Shown one piece after another: positions 18,956 through 26,884 of a stretch of 64,000 bases of DNA. Source of the DNA: Anaerolineae bacterium. Lineage in GTDB: Bacteria; Chloroflexota; Anaerolineae; Aggregatilineales; Phototrophicaceae. Each line of letters starts with the position of its first letter. Position 1 is the first letter of the stretch. Location of the stretch: positions 56,577 to 120,576 of the forward strand of contig JAJECX010000011.1 of the NCBI GenBank assembly GCA_022821805.1, read 5' to 3'. The notes below the pieces were generated by a model. That model saw nothing but the letters and a program-made list of their open reading frames with translations. It did no database searches and was not told the DNA's origin. The translations under genes were made by a program, and so were the position numbers.

Positions 18956-19503
18956 GCTTGAGTCTCCGCCAGAAGCCGCTGCAGCTTCAAGCAGGTATTC
19001 CAATTGCGCGCGCTGGCGCCGAGACCCAGGCGGCTTTCGATCCTTTTGTTGTCAAGCTTTGAACGCGCCATCCCATCGGTGTAGAAGATGTATAGCTCGC
19101 GTCCAGCGGCGTGAATGACTTCGCGCCCCGGATTGCTCTCGCGCAGCGCATCAACAGCGGTAGAGTCGGGAGGGTCGGAGAGAAATACGACGGCGGCTTT
19201 TCGCGGCTCGTTCAACTGTTCCGCGCTGAAAGGATGGCAATCGATGATGTCTTCAAAGTCTGCTGAGGACCGCAGCAGGATCTGAATATCCAGTCCGAAG
19301 GCGCTTCGGATTCCCGCCTCGAGTTCCAGCTTGACGCTCGTCAAGTCGGTCAACGCGGTCTCAAAGATCAAGTTGCCGCTCTGCAGCAATGACCGTACCC
19401 GCATCATCCCCAGGTCGACGTAGAGTTCCCGCAGATCGGCCATGCGGATCTTGTTTCGTCCGCCGACATTAATGCCGCGCAAAAGCGATACGGCGAGCGT
19501 CAT
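18943..19503 (-). CDS. DUF1697 family protein
   Basis: The 186-residue protein opens with AVSLLRGINVGGRNKIRMAD, the hallmark of DUF1697, and has the conserved LQSGNLIFE and IDCHPF segments and a C-terminal AARNW-type motif (LGASARNWNTCLKLQRLL). The family is widespread in bacteria and has no established biochemical role. It lies 80 bases downstream of the sulfatase gene on the same strand and could be the last gene of that operon, but nothing links its function to sulfated sugars. Confidence 0.9.
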   Translation of the reverse strand: MTLAVSLLRGINVGGRNKIRMADLRELYVDLGMMRVRSLLQSGNLIFETALTDLTSVKLELEAGIRSAFGLDIQILLRSSADFEDIIDCHPFSAEQLNEPRKAAVVFLSDPPDSTAVDALRESNPGREVIHAAGRELYIFYTDGMARSKLDNKRIESRLGLGASARNWNTCLKLQRLLAETQAQGS

Positions 19504-19583
19504 ACGATGCGCCTACGATCTACGGTTGAACCGTCAGGCCTTTCGACTCGACTGATGAATTCGGTCTCCTTCGTTCGCCGACA

Positions 19584-21089
19584 TTAGCGGTCATACTCCA
19601 GGGCGAGCAGGAAGAGACGCTTCATTCGCTGATCGCGCATGTTGGATCCCTCAAAATGTTGGATCAGGCGCTGCTTCATATCAGCGATGACATCGGCATA
19701 TTGCGCGTCTTGAATCAGGTTGTTCATCTCGTACGGGTCGTCCTGCAAGTCATAGAGTTCGTTCATGTCATGAATCGAGAAGACAAATTTGTAGCGGTCG
19801 CTCAGAATCATGCGTTGGGGAAACATGACTCCGCCATGCCCCATGTGCTCGCAAATGAGTTCGTCGGACCAGTCGGCTTCATCAGGCGTCTGGCTTAAGG
19901 GCAGCACGCTGCGGCTGTGCATATACTCGGGTACGGCGACGCCGGCGGCGTCCAGCATGGTGGCGGTCGCGTCCATGTTGGATACAAGCTGATCGGTCCG
20001 TCTTCCGCCTTCAATCGAAGCTGGCCAGCGAATTGCCATCGGCACGCGAACGACCTCTTCGATAAAGGTTGAGGATTTGTCCCACAAGCCGCCATGACTG
20101 GCGACCGCATCGCCATGATCAGCCAGCCAGATCACAATTGTATTGTCCGCCAGCGAAAGCTCATCGAGTGTATCGAGCACGTTACCGATGGCGGCATCCG
20201 TCTGATAACCTTGCGCGTAACAGCGGGCGAGGATCTCCTGCCAGATTGACCATTCGGGAAAGGCGGCGGCGCTGCCATGGGAGATTTCACGGTGGTAGAG
20301 ATGGCGGAAGGGGCGCCCGGCGAGGTCATCGCGGTAGCTCGGATATTCCGGGATCGCGGCTGGATCAACCATGTCGGCGTATTCGGCCGACGGGTAATAA
20401 GGCTGATGCGGTCCCCACAGGCTGACGACCAGGCTGAATGGCTGATCGTCGGCGGCGAATTCGCGCAGCTTCTCACATGCGAGATGGGCGACGAATTGTT
20501 CTTCATGCGCTTCCGGCGGTCCAGCGAGCACACCCGAGCCATTCATGAACTTCCAGGGCGACGGGTCATGCAAGACGATCTCCTGCCCGCGCCACTCGGG
20601 ATAGTTGACGTTGTATTCCATTTGGGCGCGCGCGTCGCCGAATCCGCGTTCTTCGGCATACTCTTGGTAGGCATCTGACATATAGATCTTGCCGTAATCG
20701 GGCAAGCTCCAGCCTTCAATGCCGTAGTCGATGGGCAGGCGCTCGCGGCCGCAGTGCCATTTGCCGACGTAGCCATTGCGATAGCCAGCCTGCGACAAGT
20801 AGTGGCTGTAGAGCCTTTGACCCGAGTCAAGATCGGATTGGTTGCCGAAGCTCTCACCTTCGGTATTCATGATGATGCCGTGCGAGCTCGGGTAGACGCC
20901 GGTCATCATGCTGCTGCGCGCGGGAGAACAGAGCGGGCAGACCGAATAGGCGCGATCAAAGCGAAGGCCTTCCGAGGCGAAGCGTTCGTAGACGGGCCAC
21001 TTGTATTCGTATTCGCCTTCGCGATCATGCCCGTAAAAGGCTTGATGATCGGTGATGATGAAGACGATATTGGGTTTTGAATTTGCCAT
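19584..21089 (-). CDS. Sulfatase (formylglycine-dependent, arylsulfatase family)
   Basis: A 501-residue sulfatase that hydrolyses sulfate esters. The active-site motif C-x-P-x-R is at residues 54-58 (CPLCSPARSSMMTGVYPSSH), where the cysteine would be converted to formylglycine by a separate enzyme not in this window. The first metal-binding region is IVFIITDHQ, and IVIWLADHGDAVASHGGLWD supplies the later Asp and His ligands. No signal peptide is seen, which suggests a cytosolic location, so that sulfated sugars would be imported first. It lies 46 bases after the second permease of the ABC importer, in the same direction, so it probably desulfates the imported sugar. Confidence 0.93.
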   Translation of the reverse strand: MANSKPNIVFIITDHQAFYGHDREGEYEYKWPVYERFASEGLRFDRAYSVCPLCSPARSSMMTGVYPSSHGIIMNTEGESFGNQSDLDSGQRLYSHYLSQAGYRNGYVGKWHCGRERLPIDYGIEGWSLPDYGKIYMSDAYQEYAEERGFGDARAQMEYNVNYPEWRGQEIVLHDPSPWKFMNGSGVLAGPPEAHEEQFVAHLACEKLREFAADDQPFSLVVSLWGPHQPYYPSAEYADMVDPAAIPEYPSYRDDLAGRPFRHLYHREISHGSAAAFPEWSIWQEILARCYAQGYQTDAAIGNVLDTLDELSLADNTIVIWLADHGDAVASHGGLWDKSSTFIEEVVRVPMAIRWPASIEGGRRTDQLVSNMDATATMLDAAGVAVPEYMHSRSVLPLSQTPDEADWSDELICEHMGHGGVMFPQRMILSDRYKFVFSIHDMNELYDLQDDPYEMNNLIQDAQYADVIADMKQRLIQHFEGSNMRDQRMKRLFLLALEYDR

Positions 21090-21135
21090 GCTGTTCAGCC
21101 GTCCTTTTTCAGAAGCGAATGCAAAATGTTTTGCC

Positions 21136-21996
21136 TCATTTTAGCGAGCCTACCGTGATGCCTTCGATGAGGTTGCGCTGAAACATGATATAGACAATGA
21201 TCACCGGCACCGCCGTGATGTTGATGCCGGCGAAGGACAGCGCGAAGTCGGTGAAGTATTCGTCCTGGAAGGCGGTCAAGCCCAGCGGAAGCGTGCGCTT
21301 GGCGTCTTCGTTGATCAGCAGCAGCGCCTGGAAGAATTCGTTCCAGGTGCCCATGAAGACGAATATGCCGAGCGCCATCAGCGATGGCTTGGAAAGCGGC
21401 AGCAGGATGCGCAGATAGAATTGGAAGCGGCTGCAGCCATCCAGCGCGGCCGAGTCTTCCAGCTCTTGCGGAAAACCTTGAAAGAAGGCGCGCAGCATCA
21501 AAATCGCGAAGGGCAGGCTGCCGGCGACATATACCAGGATCAAGCCAAATCGACTGTTCGCCAAGTTCAGTTCGTACATGAGGGAGAGCAAGGGACCGAG
21601 CTTGGCGGATAGTGGAAAAGCCATCCCAAAGAGAAAGATGAAAAATAACAACTGATTGCCGCGAAAGCGCATCTTGGCGAAGGAATAGGCAGCCAGCGAG
21701 CTCAGTATCAGCACGAGTCCGACGCTTGTCACCGTGATGAATATGCTGTTGAAAAAATAGGCGTCAAAGCTGGCGCCGAACCAGGCGTCGATATAATTCT
21801 GAAAGCGCCATTCGCCCGGCAATGCCAAGGGACTCTCGCGGATTTCTTTGTTCGACTTGAGCGCGCTGGCGAAAACCCAGATGATGGGAACCAGCGTGAT
21901 GACGGTCGCCAAGATCAGCAAAAAGTAGAATGGCGCGCCCTGCAACCGCCGCTGCGCGCTTCGGTTTAGGAACTCCATGAGCGCCATTCCCGCCAT
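21136..21996 (-). CDS. Carbohydrate ABC transporter permease, MalG type
   Basis: A 286-residue inner-membrane permease with six hydrophobic segments and the EAA loop (DSAALDGCSRFQFYLRILLP) near residue 195 that docks the ATPase. The long N-terminal segment followed by WVFASALKSNKEI and the ending NLIEGITVGSLK are typical of CUT1 family MalG-like subunits. Its start overlaps the end of the MalF-type gene by 31 bases if ATG 21996 is used; in-frame ATGs at 21987 and 21978 would reduce the overlap. It pairs with the upstream permease and binding protein; no ATPase gene is nearby. Confidence 0.93.
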   Translation of the reverse strand: MAGMALMEFLNRSAQRRLQGAPFYFLLILATVITLVPIIWVFASALKSNKEIRESPLALPGEWRFQNYIDAWFGASFDAYFFNSIFITVTSVGLVLILSSLAAYSFAKMRFRGNQLLFFIFLFGMAFPLSAKLGPLLSLMYELNLANSRFGLILVYVAGSLPFAILMLRAFFQGFPQELEDSAALDGCSRFQFYLRILLPLSKPSLMALGIFVFMGTWNEFFQALLLINEDAKRTLPLGLTAFQDEYFTDFALSFAGINITAVPVIIVYIMFQRNLIEGITVGSLK

Positions 21997-22883
21997 TTGA
22001 TGAATCCAGTTGAGATGAAGACGACGACAACCGTGTTGACCGTCGCCGCTGCGGTCGCCCAGCCCATCTCAAAATTGCCGATCATTCGGAAGACGTAGAT
22101 ATCGATAACATCGGAGGCGTAGAAGGGTCCGCCACCAGTAAGAATGTAAATGACGCCAAAGACGCCCATCGCCGTGAAAATGCGCAACGTGATGACGAAT
22201 GTAAACACGTCATACAGGCATGGAATCGTGATATGGAAGAGCTTCTGCCGGAAGTTGGCGCCATCGACCCGCGCCGCGTCAAAAATATCGGTCGAGATAT
22301 CTTGCAAGCCGGCGAGGAATATCACCATTGAGTAACCGAAGCTGGCCCAGGTATAGGCGATGAAGGTCGAGTAGAGCGCGATCTTGGGATTGCCCAGCCA
22401 GGATTGGGTGAATGCGCCCAGACCGATTAGTTCGAGGGTCGGGTTCAGCACGCCGGCGAAGGGATGATAGATCCACTTCCAGACATAAGCGATGACTACA
22501 CCGGAGAAAATGGCAGGCAAGAAAAGCGCGGCGCGGAAGAAGACGCGGCCCCTGCGAATCTCATAGATAAATACGGCGAGAAACAGCCCCATCGAAACGG
22601 GAATGACGACAGCCAGCCCCAAAAAAATGAAATTGTGACTGAGCGCGTTCCAGAAACGGTCGTCATTGAGGATGAAATTGTAATGCTTTAAGCCGGTGAA
22701 TTCGGTGGTCGGCGTCAACAGGTCCCAGCGGAAAAAGCTCAAGAAGAAGGACGCCAGCACCGGTCCCAGGTTGAAGACCACATAGATGATGACGGCCGGC
22801 AGAATAAAAAGATAAGGCATCAGGTCAATGCGAAAGCGAGGACCGACTGCGCGTTTACGCGGCGCGCTTAGCGAATGTGCCAT
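21966..22883 (-). CDS. Carbohydrate ABC transporter permease, MalF/UgpA type
   Basis: A 305-residue permease with six membrane segments. The N-terminus MPYLFILPAVIIYVVFNLGP is the usual opening of CUT1 MalF-like subunits, and the EAA loop reads DAARVDGANFRQKLFHITIP. It forms the first half of the importer pore, with the MalG-type protein as its partner. It is separated from the upstream binding-protein gene by 107 bases that hold tandem palindromic repeats, which might lower downstream expression relative to the binding protein, a common arrangement in such operons (inference). Confidence 0.93.
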   Translation of the reverse strand: MAHSLSAPRKRAVGPRFRIDLMPYLFILPAVIIYVVFNLGPVLASFFLSFFRWDLLTPTTEFTGLKHYNFILNDDRFWNALSHNFIFLGLAVVIPVSMGLFLAVFIYEIRRGRVFFRAALFLPAIFSGVVIAYVWKWIYHPFAGVLNPTLELIGLGAFTQSWLGNPKIALYSTFIAYTWASFGYSMVIFLAGLQDISTDIFDAARVDGANFRQKLFHITIPCLYDVFTFVITLRIFTAMGVFGVIYILTGGGPFYASDVIDIYVFRMIGNFEMGWATAAATVNTVVVVFISTGFIKWREWRSWSS

Positions 22884-22907
22884 ATTGGTTTGTCCGTTGG
22901 TTCAAGC

Positions 22908-22990
22908 GGGCGAGACAAGTCTCGCCCCTACAGGTTTCGTCAAAGCGGGCGAGACTAGACTCGCCCCTACAATTTCGTCAAAGCGGGCGT
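22908..22990. repeat. Tandem palindromic repeats between binding-protein and permease genes
   Basis: Two copies of GGGCGAGAC-(4 to 5 bases)-GTCTCGCCCCTAC-like palindromes lie at 22908-22931 and 22947-22970, separated by CAGGTTTCGTCAAAGC and followed by a truncated third unit (TTTCGTCAAAGCGGGCG) that touches the binding-protein stop codon. The repeat unit is about 39 bases. Each palindrome can form a stable hairpin in RNA. They belong to the same family as the elements near 33.1, 47.95-48.06 and 53.3 kb. Confidence 0.85.
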
Positions 22991-24280
22991 CTAGTTCTCC
23001 GCCAAGTAGGCGCTGTGCGTCTCCTGCATTTCGCTCAGGAGCTCTTCGGGCGTCAGCATGCCGCCGATCATGCCTTGCACGATCTGATTCATATCGCCGA
23101 AGACTTTGGGCGGCAGATAGGTGACGGGCCAGAAGCCGATCTTATCGACATTGGCGGCCGTTTCTGATGCAATCTGATAGGTGAGCGGCGCTATATCCTC
23201 CGGCACTTCAATAGTGAATGCCGGAAGCTGGGAGACATCTCGCAGCGCTTGCACGGCTACCTCTTCGGATGTTAACCACTCAACAACCTTGAAGGCGGCG
23301 TCAACATCCGCGTACTCGGCAATGATTATCGAGCCGCCGATACCGCCCAAGGTCTTAATATCGGTAGCGGGATTGACCGCCGGCAGGTAGAAGAAGCCGA
23401 TCTCGAAATCAGGCTCGGCTGATGCCGATGCGTCGATGAACCAGGGCCCGTTGAGCACCATGACGGTAATGCCCTGATAGAAGAGGTCGAGCGACTGATC
23501 GTAGTCGATGCCCAAGGGCTCCGGATTGGCGTAGCCGTTTTCGACCATGCCGTAAAAGGCGTTCATGCCGTCGAGGCAATTGTCACAATCCGTCCAGGGC
23601 TGCGTCCCGCTGAGCACATCAATATATTCGGAGCCGGCGCTGCTGTACATGAACATGGAGGCCATCAGCGCTGACGGCCAGCCACCGGCCAGCCCCATGG
23701 TATAGCCATAATAACCCGCGTCTTTGACCGCCTCCAGTACATCAATGTATTCCGCCCACTCTGTCGGAACTTCCAATTCCAGTTCGGCGAAGACATCTTT
23801 GTTGTAGAAGATGCCGACCGATTCCATATTCTGCGGGACGGCGTAAATCCGACCCTCTACCGTGACCTGCGAAAGCAAGTTCGGCGGAATCCGGTCGATC
23901 AAGCCGGAAGCGCGATAGTACTCCGTCAGGTCCCTGACCTGCCCGGTCGAGACCAGCGCCTGCAAGTTGGCGCCAACATCGACGCCGCCAAGGACATGGG
24001 GACCGGCTTCATTTTCCAAGGCGATGCGCACCTTCTGGTTGTTCTCGGTGAAGGTGCCGGTCAAGACATCTTCGTAGACGATTTGGACATCGTCATTCGC
24101 TTCATTGAAGCGCTCGACGAGGGTGTCGTTGTAGTCGCCGCTGTATCCCAGCGACCAGACGAGAATGTCGGTGGCTTCTTGCGCCGCCACTGGACCCAGC
24201 GCGAAAACGCTCGAAAGGAGCGCCACCAGCAATATAAGGAATAACCGTTGTTTCTGCATACGAAAGCCTCGCTTGTTCAT
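22991..24280 (-). CDS. Sugar ABC transporter substrate-binding protein (family 1)
   Basis: A 429-residue exported binding protein. It starts with a signal peptide (MQKQRLFLILLVALLSSVFA...AAQE), then ILVWSLGYSGDYNDTLVERF, where the tryptophan and early acidic residues are typical of CUT1 solute receptors such as MalE and UgpB. The family hallmark GIFYNKDVFAELELEVPTEW is in the middle. There is no cysteine lipobox, so it may be free in the outer space or held by its signal anchor. Of three in-frame ATGs, 24280 has an ideal AGAGGAG site 9 bases upstream; the product from 24352 would put 24 extra residues before the signal peptide. It is the first gene of the importer and sulfatase operon. Confidence 0.92.
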   Translation of the reverse strand: MNKRGFRMQKQRLFLILLVALLSSVFALGPVAAQEATDILVWSLGYSGDYNDTLVERFNEANDDVQIVYEDVLTGTFTENNQKVRIALENEAGPHVLGGVDVGANLQALVSTGQVRDLTEYYRASGLIDRIPPNLLSQVTVEGRIYAVPQNMESVGIFYNKDVFAELELEVPTEWAEYIDVLEAVKDAGYYGYTMGLAGGWPSALMASMFMYSSAGSEYIDVLSGTQPWTDCDNCLDGMNAFYGMVENGYANPEPLGIDYDQSLDLFYQGITVMVLNGPWFIDASASAEPDFEIGFFYLPAVNPATDIKTLGGIGGSIIIAEYADVDAAFKVVEWLTSEEVAVQALRDVSQLPAFTIEVPEDIAPLTYQIASETAANVDKIGFWPVTYLPPKVFGDMNQIVQGMIGGMLTPEELLSEMQETHSAYLAEN

Positions 24281-24322
24281 CGTTTCGAATCTCCTCTGAA
24301 TGCCAAGATCTTTGCCACGAAG

Positions 24323-24352
24323 GTTATAGCACATAATGCGACGGGCGCGCAA
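24323..24352 (-). promoter_or_regulatory. Candidate promoter of the sugar importer operon
   Basis: On the minus strand TTGCGC (24352-24347) is followed after 18 bases by TATAAC (24328-24323). The start point would be about 35 to 40 bases before the ATG at 24280. The boxes match sigma-70 only partly. Confidence 0.45.
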
Positions 24353-24458
24353 ACTTTGTTCTGCTGTGGCTCAGCGAAAGGACGAGCGATTCCCATATAC
24401 CGATTCCAGCGCTTTCGCTACACTCATATCGTGATTGGCAAAAGACAACATTTGGTCA

Positions 24459-25163
24459 ATGCGTAAAGACATACGCGGCGCCTTTTCCTTGTTGACGATC
24501 CTGCCCGTGGGAACAGCCTTCGCGGGCAAAGCGGGCGCAGCCTTCGCCTCGTTTCCGCTGGTCGGGTTGTGCATCGGCGCGCTGCTGGTCGCGGCCGCGC
24601 ATCTTTCGCCTTTCAATCGCGACCTTACCGCGTTCCTCATCTTGCTCACCTGGGTGATCGTCACCGGCGGATTGCACCTAGACGGCTTCGGCGACAGCTG
24701 TGACGGCTTGCTCGCCAGCGTCGCGCCGGAAAAGCGCATCCAAATTATGCGCGATCCGCGCCTGGGCGCCTGGGGCGCAATCGGGCTGGCGCTTCTGCTG
24801 CTGGGCAAATGGCTGGCGCTGCGATCGGTATCGCACGAGTGGCTGCCGCTGGCGCCGGTCTTCGGGCGTTGGGCGATGGTCTGGGCGGCTTATCGCTTTC
24901 CTACCGTCCGTGACGAAGGTCTAGCCGCCAGCTTCCGCGACGGACTTACAACACGCGGACTGCTCATCGCATCAGCTTGGGTTGTCATCCTGCTCACGCG
25001 CGCCGAAATCGCCGCCCTCTGGCTGCTGATCTATTGCTTCACAACCGTATTCGGCGGCTGGGCAGCCAGGCGGCTCGGCGGCGGACTCAATGGCGATGTC
25101 TACGGCGCCATCTGCGAGTTGAGCGAGCTCATTTGCCTGCTGAGCATCGGCATCATCTTATGA
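24459..25163 (+). CDS. cobS: Adenosylcobinamide-GDP ribazoletransferase
   Basis: A 234-residue inner-membrane enzyme that joins alpha-ribazole to adenosylcobinamide-GDP, the last stage of cobalamin assembly. It has the N-terminal motif RGAFSLLTILPVG and the active-site region GGLHLDGFGDSCDGLLAS with its DxxDG-type acidic residues, then ILIMRDPRLGAWG-like text (IQIMRDPRLGAWGAIGLAL), and several membrane helices. TTG 24435 is an alternative start giving 242 residues; ATG 24459 is closer to the family N-terminus. The stop overlaps the cobU start as ATGA, so the two are translationally coupled. I looked for a cobalamin riboswitch upstream and did not recognise one. Confidence 0.93.
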   Translation: MRKDIRGAFSLLTILPVGTAFAGKAGAAFASFPLVGLCIGALLVAAAHLSPFNRDLTAFLILLTWVIVTGGLHLDGFGDSCDGLLASVAPEKRIQIMRDPRLGAWGAIGLALLLLGKWLALRSVSHEWLPLAPVFGRWAMVWAAYRFPTVRDEGLAASFRDGLTTRGLLIASAWVVILLTRAEIAALWLLIYCFTTVFGGWAARRLGGGLNGDVYGAICELSELICLLSIGIIL

Positions 25164-25702
25164 CGAAGCGGCTGATATTTCTGCTCGGCGGCGCCCGCAG
25201 CGGCAAAAGCCAGACCGCCCAAGCCCGGGCGCGCGAACATGGCGGCCGCGCGCTCTTCGTCGCCACCGCGCAGCCAACGGACGCCGATATGTGTCAGCGC
25301 ATCGCCGATCACCGCGCCTCGCGTCCAGCCGACTGGCATACGCTGGAAGCGCCAATCAACACAGCGGAGCAGATCGCAGCAGCCTCACTCGCCTACGACA
25401 CGCTGATTCTCGATTGCCTCACGCTGATGACAAGCAATATCCTGGTTGCGCTGCCGGAAGCGGTGACGCAGAAGGAAGCGAACGAAGCGGCGCTGGCGGC
25501 GGTGGACCGTCTGCTTGCGGCGCAGGCGCAATCGGATGCGACCTGGCTGGTGGTGAGCAACGAAGTGGGCATGGGCGTCGTGCCGCCGACGCGGCTGGGG
25601 AATCTGTATCGCGATATGCTGGGGCGCGCCAATCAGCGGATTGCGGAAGCGGCGGATGAGGTGCTGCTGCTGGTGGCGGGGATTCCGTGGCGGTTGAAGT
25701 GA
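25160..25702 (+). CDS. cobU: Bifunctional adenosylcobinamide kinase/guanylyltransferase
   Basis: A 180-residue cytosolic enzyme that phosphorylates adenosylcobinamide and then transfers GMP to it, supplying the substrate of CobS. The P-loop GGARSGKS (residues 10-17), the guanylylated histidine region (RIADHRASRPADWHTLE), LILDCLTLMTSNIL and VVSNEVGMGVVPPTRLGNLY are all characteristic. The true start is the ATG that overlaps the cobS stop (ATGA). With no other cobalamin genes nearby, this pair suggests nucleotide-loop assembly or cobinamide salvage rather than full synthesis, an inference from local context only. Confidence 0.95.
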   Translation: MTKRLIFLLGGARSGKSQTAQARAREHGGRALFVATAQPTDADMCQRIADHRASRPADWHTLEAPINTAEQIAAASLAYDTLILDCLTLMTSNILVALPEAVTQKEANEAALAAVDRLLAAQAQSDATWLVVSNEVGMGVVPPTRLGNLYRDMLGRANQRIAEAADEVLLLVAGIPWRLK

Positions 25703-25706
25703 GGGG

Positions 25707-26594
25707 TTAGATGGTGGCGAAGAAGTCGGGGTTGATGGTGTAGGCCGGTACCATCTCTTTTGAGACGCCGAGCTCCAGTTCCGCCAATTTGTCGATTAAC
25801 TGTTCTCCATCTATAAGATCGATTTCAGGCGCGCCGTCGCGAGTGGCTTCACGTGTCGCGGCAGGAGTGAAATTTCCGGTTGTCACGATGAGCCCTTTGT
25901 CGGTCCGTCCTATCATCGCGCCACGGAAATCACGCACAGTGCCGGCGCTGACTGAGCCTTTGTATCGCTTGCATTGGAACAAAACTCGAAAAGAAAGAAA
26001 TCCGCCAATGCGTATGACACCGATGCCATCAATTCCCCCGTCGCCGCTCCGTACGGTGACCTCAACTTGCTCAAAGCCGCTTTCGCGCAGAATCCTTTGG
26101 CATAGTCGTTCAAAAGCGATCGGATCCATTTCCGTCAGTACAGAATAAAGCGCATCGCGCCACTTCTCGTCACTCCGGGACTCATCGATTTTGGTCAGGT
26201 CTTCATCGTCATCGTGCCCAACTGTAGATTCTTCGTCTGACCGTTGTAACTTTTCTTGCTTTATTATTTCGTTGACGGCGCGTCTGACTTCATTCCCATC
26301 CACCTCGCTTGTGGACTTCCCCTTCTCCGTGAGCGACCAGACGCCCCTCGCTGAGTTGATTAGCAACCCGATAGCCTTCAGATCTGATCGTGCCCAGCCG
26401 AGTCGGTGGGCAAGTTGCGTGGGCCCGCTCGCGCCCGACTTTATCGGCTTGGCGACCTGCTCATCCGAAAGTTGAAGATTAGAGACCACCTTGTCGTGGA
26501 TCTCCTGAATCGTCCCTGAGCCGCCTAAGTCGTGTACTGCCCGCAACACAGGGTTTATCAATGCGTTTCTATTTGGAACGGATACTTCGGACAT
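25707..26594 (-). CDS. Mrr-type restriction endonuclease (apparently intact)
   Basis: A 295-residue protein in two parts. Residues 1-100 form a winged-helix domain of the Mrr N-terminal type (IQEIHDKVVSNLQL, RGVWSLTEKG). After an acidic linker (115-145), residues 155-275 are a PD-(D/E)xK Mrr catalytic domain. Its active-site residues are present: Asp189 in GDGGIDG, and Gln207-x-Lys209 in FQCKRYKG. Mrr enzymes are type IV nucleases that cut modified or foreign DNA. The gene ends an apparent minus-strand operon (DUF6391, holA, dead Mrr paralogue, small membrane protein, this gene) and starts 26 bases after the small gene. Confidence 0.88.
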   Translation of the reverse strand: MSEVSVPNRNALINPVLRAVHDLGGSGTIQEIHDKVVSNLQLSDEQVAKPIKSGASGPTQLAHRLGWARSDLKAIGLLINSARGVWSLTEKGKSTSEVDGNEVRRAVNEIIKQEKLQRSDEESTVGHDDDEDLTKIDESRSDEKWRDALYSVLTEMDPIAFERLCQRILRESGFEQVEVTVRSGDGGIDGIGVIRIGGFLSFRVLFQCKRYKGSVSAGTVRDFRGAMIGRTDKGLIVTTGNFTPAATREATRDGAPEIDLIDGEQLIDKLAELELGVSKEMVPAYTINPDFFATI

Positions 26595-26620
26595 TCAGAT
26601 ACCCGACTTTGATTCAGCAT

Positions 26621-26797
26621 CTATTGCAAGAGATAGATAAGCAGCGCGGCGAGCGAGATCTGTATGCCAAGAAACCACTTGATAATGTCGGCTTTCAAGT
26701 TTGCCAAGTCCTCCTTTGTAGCGTTGTTCTTGCTCCTTTCTTCCAATGTCGAAAGACGACTTTCAAAGCCCAACGTTTCCGCATCAACCGTTGCCAT
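26621..26797 (-). CDS. 58-residue coiled-coil membrane protein between the two Mrr genes
   Basis: A short frame on the minus strand from ATG 26797 to TAG encodes 58 residues: an amphipathic N-terminal half (FESRLSTLEERSKNNATKED, then LANLKADIIKW) and one C-terminal membrane helix (FLGIQISLAALLIYLL). The ribosome site AGAAGG is 7 bases before the ATG. The layout, a heptad-rich segment then a single helix at the very end, recalls XhlA-like and DUF1640-like small proteins, but I cannot assign a family. It lies 87 bases after the dead Mrr paralogue and 26 bases before the active Mrr gene, in the same direction, so all three are likely co-transcribed. Confidence 0.72.
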   Translation of the reverse strand: MATVDAETLGFESRLSTLEERSKNNATKEDLANLKADIIKWFLGIQISLAALLIYLLQ

Positions 26798-26884
26798 GGC
26801 TAGCCTTCTTTTCCGAACTCGTCAACACCAGCGTTTACAGTATAGCACAGTCTCACTGTTCACTCCCGTCACTTTTCGTCCCCC

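Noticed and set aside
21136..21996. A frameshift joining the two ABC permeases into one gene
   Set aside because: Each frame has its own start and six helices of normal permease length, and a 31-base overlap is usual for such pairs.
24281..24458. Possible cobalamin riboswitch upstream of cobS
   Set aside because: I looked for the B12 box and the multi-stem leader; the region is only about 180 bases, is shared with a divergent promoter, and shows no recognisable box.
26561..26803. An 80-codon plus-strand frame between the Mrr genes
   Set aside because: It is opposite to the 58-codon coiled-coil gene, which has a ribosome site and a sensible membrane helix; the plus-strand translation has neither.
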